Assembly: GCF_021134715.1 (NCBI RefSeq)
Contig: NC_060023.1
Coordinates: forward strand, 9,858,001-9,922,000
From: Daphnia pulex
Taxonomy: Eukaryota > Arthropoda > Branchiopoda > Diplostraca > Daphniidae
Direction: 5' to 3'
DNA length: 64,000 bases
A program made the position numbers and the translations under genes. Each line of letters begins with the position of its first letter. Position 1 is the first letter of the stretch. Positions 58,872 to 64,000 of this stretch are shown piece by piece. Under the pieces are notes generated by a model that saw only the letters and a list, made by a program, of their open reading frames with translations, searched no databases and was not told where the DNA came from.

Positions 58872-61800
58872 ATGTTAGGAGTTGCTCTGGAGATGGCTGA
58901 AGTGACAGAGCAGAGCGACGTCTTTCTTTCGATGGTTCAAGACATTGCAACCGAACTCGACCTTCACCTGGTAAGATTCATTTTATTTATAGATTTCTAA
59001 ATATCTGAAACTTGCTTGCCTTTAAATTAAATACGGTGTTGTTTATTAATTAGTTGTGTCACAAAATCCTGGTGAATGTCGGGCGGTTGACGGCAGCCGA
59101 CCGTGGATCTCTTTTCCTCGTCGAATCGGTCAACGAGGATACATTCTGTGATGAAGATGTCGGAACGCCGTACCTGGTTCCAAAACTTTTTGATGTTACC
59201 GTCGACTCGGGTATGTTCGCGCCGTTGAGCAAAATTAACTGTAATTACGTGTGTGTGTTGAGATAATGGGGCGGACTGGCCTTCTAGGGACGGGTAGAGA
59301 GAGATGGATACTGTGCGCCTGATGCAGTTTTCTTGTATAGCATATGGAGGGGGAAATTGATTTTCGATTGAGTAAAAGGATAGTATATGGACGTCTTTTT
59401 TCTTCTTCCTTCTCCAAATGTATACACAAATGCGCCGCTAGGCTGCATGCTATTGAGGGCTAACAGGGGTCCTTTTAGTAATAATGCTGCCGGCGAAGAG
59501 GACGACTGCTCCTTTGAAAAGAAGCAGAGCAGAGAGGGGGTCGCAATCAAATCAAGTCCTCGTATAAATAAAATCATTTCCTAGATGTAAGAAGATGGAA
59601 ATTGCCTCCGAAAACTCGACAGTCAATCTTATTAATGGTCTCAATGACAGATTTCGATGATACTTTGCTGAAAGCGGGCCTTGAAGCACAACCTATTCCG
59701 CTAGGAAGCGGAATAGCTGGTCACGTGGCCCTTACCAAAACAGGACTCAGGATTGTCGACGCCTACCGGGTAAATATAATGCTAATTGATTATTAAGTTT
59801 TCATCTTGCATGTGTACATGAGATACTTCTTAACACATAATTCCAGAGATGAGGGATTTGTATTTGGGGGGGTGAAAGGGTGCCGTGTAATGATTGGAGG
59901 GAAATCGATTCCATGTTCTATGTACTATACATGTCGTATTTCTAGGCTATTGAATTAACTTTTGGATTGGTTTTGGCGGGCGAACGTCACAGGATGAACG
60001 TTTCCTGCCTGAAATAGATAAGAGAACCGGCTATGTCACACACAGCATCCTCTGTCTTCCCATCCTCAACCGTCAGGGTGGTGTTGTCGGTGTAGCTCAA
60101 ATGGTTAATAAGAAGGGAGCCATCAGCGGCTTCACATCATCCGACGAGGAGGTAATGAGCTCTCGTCTTGCACACAGCAGCCCTGATTAAGGAACACATA
60201 AAATAAGATAGATTTTCAATTTGAACCTTAAACATAATTACCAAATGTGTGTGTGTGTGCGTACGTGTATGCGACTGCATGATGAGTCCCGATGACGAAT
60301 TTATTGATCCCTTGTTATTTTTGGCCTCGTGTTCTGAGGCGCACGTGACGTGAATCGAATTCCACATTTCCCGTTTATTTTCGTGATCAAAGATATTTCG
60401 GCGGTATCTCTGTTTCGCCGGAATTGGAATCCAAAATGCTCGGCTCTTTTTGCGCGTTCAGAATGAAAAGCAGCGGAATCAGGTACTAGAAACTATATTT
60501 CGCTTTATCGTTTATTATTCGCATTAAAGTTTTTTTTTTTTTTTTAATTCACTGGTTTTGCGTGTTTGAATCACTCAACTTTATTCACGGATCAGGTGCT
60601 GCTCGGTCTTGCAGAATCCATATTCCAGGAACAGACGTCGCTGAAAAAGTTGGTCCAACTCATGATGTCAAATGCACGAAACTATCTGCATTGCCGGCGT
60701 ATCGTCATTTACGTCTTTTCACCGTCTGAAGCTAGCGTAAATATTCAACAAAGTTCTGATTGTTTTGTAAAGTTGATCTTTCGGGGGACTTTAGCACGGT
60801 GAAGAAATGGACATTACCACTGGATTCGAGTACGTCAATGACGAAGGACTCGGTCGAAGCAGTAACCAGAATTGCGAAATCAATTTACTTTCCAGCGTCC
60901 AACTTCAAGAATCGCCCTTCACTCACCTTGCCCGTTTTGTTGCCCAAAATCGCCAAGTTTGAATTTTTTCTTTGTTCGTCGTTTTTCTCGTCTAATGTGA
61001 CTTTGGAATGTTTAGGTGATACGTATTAATGAAATCAGTGATTATAGCGACTGTTGCCCAGAATTAGCCAAATTACTGAGGGGCGTCGCAGCCCCCATCA
61101 ATCAATTCCTGTCGCTTCCCATTTACAATGCGCGATCCGCCGTTGTTGGTGTGGTCCAGTTACTCAACAAAGTATAGTATCTCAGTGAGTCTAGGCAGAG
61201 CGTGAATAATTAAGATTATTGTTTACCTAGGTGGATGGCAAGGCGTTTACGTCATCGGACAAATTGGCAGTCGAATCGTTCGCCCTGTTCTGCGGGATGG
61301 CAATCCACAATACGCAGACGTACGAAGAGGTGTCAAAACTTTCAGCCAAGCAGAAAGTGGCCATCGAGTGTCTGTCGTACCACTCACGCGCTAATGAAGA
61401 AGATGTTGAACAGTTGGAGAATGATGTCATTCCTTCAACAGAATACTATAATTTAACCAAGTAATTTATTTCATTTCAATGCAGTTAAAATTTCTTTTTT
61501 AAATTCTGACTTTTTGTCCATTATTACAGATACGATTTTATCGATTTTGAGTTATCGGACTTGGATACATGCAAAGTCGTTTTGCGGATGTTTATCCATT
61601 GCGACCTCATCAACATATTCCGTATACCGTACAAGGTACGCGATCGATTTTGGATTGCTCCAAGCGGAGAATCGATTTCAATCTAGCCGTTTTTTCTTTT
61701 TTAATTTGCGAAATTGATTGTTATATTCCCGCTGGCTGCGCAGGTTCTTTGTCGATGGATTCTTAGCGTCAAGAAAAATTATCGACCAGTGAAATATCAT

Positions 61801-63506
61801 AATTGGCGTCATGCATTGAACGTGGCTCAGACAATGTTTGCCCTCTTGAAAACTGGCAAAATGGAACAATTCATGACCGATCTCGATGCAAGTGGAGCAT
61901 TTTCCTCTGCCTTCTCTTTTTATTTTATGCAAATGAATGATAACAAAAGACTTCTATTGATTGCTTGCTAGTGTAGATTTTGAGTTTATTGGTTGCCTGT
62001 TTGTGTCACGACCTGGACCATCGTGGAACCAACAACGCCTTCCAGGTACGAACATTATTGTGTTTGGTTTTGCATACATCAACTGCTGTTCCTTATTGTG
62101 TTTGTTTTGCCTTCAAGTCAAAAGTGATGTCCCCTTTGGCTGTTTTATACTCGACTTCAACCATGGAACATCACCATTTGGATCAATGCACTATGATCCT
62201 TAGCGACGACTCCAATAATATCCTACAAGTACGATTTCTGTTTGCTTCGTATTCACTTTGACAAATGCAATTTTAAGGCTTTGCGGTTCTTTTGTAGTCG
62301 CTGTCGCCAGAGCAATATAGGCAATCCGTTCACATGATTGAGCATGCTATCCTTTCAACCGATTTGGCTGTTTACTTTCGAAAGAAGAGTAGATTTATCA
62401 CCATGGTAGAAAATGGAGAATTCAATTGGCAAGATCCTGACCAGAAATCATGTAAAGCGAGCAATTCTTATACGATTATTAGACATTGCCTCAAGCTTCA
62501 GTTCTAAACCCATTTCTTTTTGCGTGTGCCTTGCGAAGTGCTTTGCGGTATGATGATGACGGGATGCGATGTGGGTGCCATTGCCAAGCCGTGGTCCATT
62601 CAACATCGAATTGCCAAACTAGTCGCGGAAGAGTTTTTCGAGCAGGGCGATATGGAGAAACTGCAACTCAATGAAACACCTATTGTAATTTTATCTGTAA
62701 ACGGATTTATGATGAACTTATTAAATCTTTTGTTCTCATTCAGGCCATGTTCGATAGAGACGAGAAAGATAATCTACCGAAAATGCAGATTGGATTTATC
62801 GACTCGATATGTCTGCCTCTCTACAGGGTAAAATGTAAAATACGAGCTATTGTAATTGAATTCCTAACATTCCATATTTTTTATAAAAGGCACTTTCGGA
62901 ATCGTTCCCTTGGGTCAAACCAGTTTACGAGACATGCTTGAGCAACCGAGAGCAATGGAAGAAACTGTCTGATCTCGTCGATATGGGTTTGACGTGGATC
63001 GATCACCCGTTCATCGAGAAACCCGTAGAACACATTGTCGGTAAGTAAATAATCCTTAACTATTTTAAAATGGCTGACTTAAAAATGCCCATATTGATCT
63101 TGCCAGGAAGCAAAGAGAAAGAAAAGATCCCGTTGATTGTGACGGATTTGAGTGCTTCAAACCAATTGGTAATTTGAAAATCAAAGAAAAGTTTTAAGGC
63201 TCTTTTCTTTAATACTCCCGATTTAAGGTGGGAAAAAGTGGCAACCGTTACGACATGGACCATTTAAAATTGGAGCAGCCCAAATCAATACTAAAGTCAC
63301 CTAGCAAGATTATAACGAAATCGATACTCAAATTGCCGAAGAACGTCCCTGCCTCGGGATCAGCTCCTGTTAGCCCTCACCAAGAACCCTCTAAACATTT
63401 GACTCGGATGCGTTCAATGAGCCTCAATAGCCCCACTGAGTTGGTCGATATCAAACCCCTAAGACCTAGTCGCGATTATACCAGTAAATTGTGTAGCATT
63501 TCTTGA
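58872..63506 (+). CDS. Pde6: cGMP-type 3',5'-cyclic nucleotide phosphodiesterase with two GAF domains (PDE5/6/11 group, Pde6-like)
   Basis: Nineteen exons: 58872-58970, 59054-59210, 59651-59769, 59993-60151, 60393-60482, 60596-60736, 60795-60956, 61016-61171, 61231-61460, 61530-61635, 61744-61887, 61977-62045, 62118-62228, 62298-62451, 62539-62684, 62744-62827, 62890-63040, 63107-63168, 63228-63506. Phases agree throughout; 872 residues. GAF-A (about 15-200) and GAF-B (about 210-400) both show the VVGV-Q-NK...F..SDE/K signature of the cyclic-nucleotide-binding family. The HD catalytic domain spans about 440-755: YHNWRH (His492, His496), [10 protein letters not shown] (His532, Asp533), TGCD (Asp643) and the invariant Gln696 in MQIGFID. 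It hydrolyses cyclic nucleotide to 5'-nucleotide. [14 protein letters not shown] and the C-terminal CSIS, a CaaX-type prenylation box, recall Drosophila Pde6; Pde11 is the alternative. One intron (61,888-61,976) appears to be GC-AG. The start is the first in-frame ATG after a stop; it has a short pre-GAF region, so an upstream exon may be missing. Confidence 0.9.
61888..61976 (+). other. GC-AG intron in the phosphodiesterase catalytic domain
   Basis: Donor GAT|GCAAGT and acceptor GTGTAG|ATT join TDLD to [15 protein letters not shown], the expected family sequence, in phase 0. Nearby GT choices shift the frame or create a stop. Confidence 0.8.
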
Positions 63507-63563
63507 ATCCATCAACCCGTAAAACACTCTGATAGACACATCGTTGAGCGGTTGGTATGTCAT

Positions 63564-63569
63564 AATAAA
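63564..63569 (+). terminator. Polyadenylation signal of the phosphodiesterase gene
   Basis: AATAAA 58 nt after the TGA stop at 63,504-63,506. Confidence 0.65.
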
Positions 63570-64000
63570 ATTCTGAATTAACATTACAAAAAAGTTCAGT
63601 AAAAATTTACCATTTTGTGAAAGGTAACAACGAAAATACTGAAATCAATATTAATGTTTGAATGTTTTTATTAATGAATTTAAATGCCTGAGAAGCTTCT
63701 CCCGAATTATCACCAATTTTTTCCATATTTTTTCACGGTTTGTTTAATTGTTCTGTACTTCTGTTACTTAAAAAGAAGTCCCGTTCACAAAAACAAACAG
63801 AAGCACTGAAGCAGTAAAGTACAGTACAGTGACATGCAACCTTGACAGACTGTCGATAATGGGAAATTGGGAATCGTATTTAAGTAACTCGTCAACCCGA
63901 CCGATGAGAGTGATAAGTATAAAATATTTTTATTATTCTTAAACATTTAAATAGAATTATTCTCAAATTAATGAGTCATTAAATGAAGGAATCAACTGAC
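63570..64000. other. Right-edge intergenic sequence
   Basis: AT-rich; no gene, repeat or RNA feature seen. Confidence 0.5.

Noticed and set aside
60265-60305. Hammerhead-ribozyme-like ATGATGAGTCC...GACGAAT in a phosphodiesterase intron
   Set aside because: The core needs CTGATGA and GAAA; here the first C is A and the last core is GAAT, with only about 3 bp of stem II.

Overview
The window looks like arthropod nuclear DNA, most likely from a branchiopod crustacean such as Daphnia. This is an inference from three things: an octopamine-receptor-type GPCR, a Drosophila-Pde6-like phosphodiesterase, and compact genes whose introns mostly run 58-90 nt with GT-AG ends. No bacterial operon, CRISPR array or rRNA is present.

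Region by region: (1) 1-541 holds the 5' coding exons of a beta-adrenergic-like octopamine receptor on the minus strand, running off the left edge. (2) 542 to about 43,740 is a gene-poor tract in which I can support no protein-coding gene. It is not featureless. About 11.04-18.81 kb (block A) and 28.19-36.01 kb (block B) are ancient colinear copies of one noncoding sequence, with embedded words of 18-29 bp that are still identical. A roughly 1-kb repeat at 34.3 kb lies in block B and recurs at 48.45 kb. A segment at 24.69-25.53 kb recurs inverted at 51.2 and 54.0-54.7 kb. (3) 43.74-54.7 kb is a tandem array of four paralogous minus-strand genes (P1-P4) plus one 3' relic. Each gene encodes about 260 residues: a Pro/Tyr-rich N terminus, a hydrophobic segment preceded by polyglycine (on both sides in P1-P3), an Asn/Tyr/Asp-rich linker, a dibasic RxRR processing-like site, and a highly conserved four-cysteine C-terminal domain. 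I do not recognise the family. (4) 55.5-63.5 kb is gene-dense: a five-exon tetraspanin (minus), a divergently oriented TMEM230 homologue (plus), and a 19-exon GAF-GAF-HD phosphodiesterase (plus) ending in a CaaX-like tetrapeptide.

The receptor and the cGMP phosphodiesterase both belong to second-messenger signalling, but nothing here shows they work together. TMEM230 and the tetraspanin are membrane-trafficking/organising proteins that share an intergenic promoter region. The most novel material is the P1-P4 family, with its shared promoter and splice architecture and its duplicated flanks, and the A/B noncoding duplication in the gene desert.

All exon boundaries were deduced by hand from reading frame, GT/AG signals and family similarity; no alignment or database search was run.
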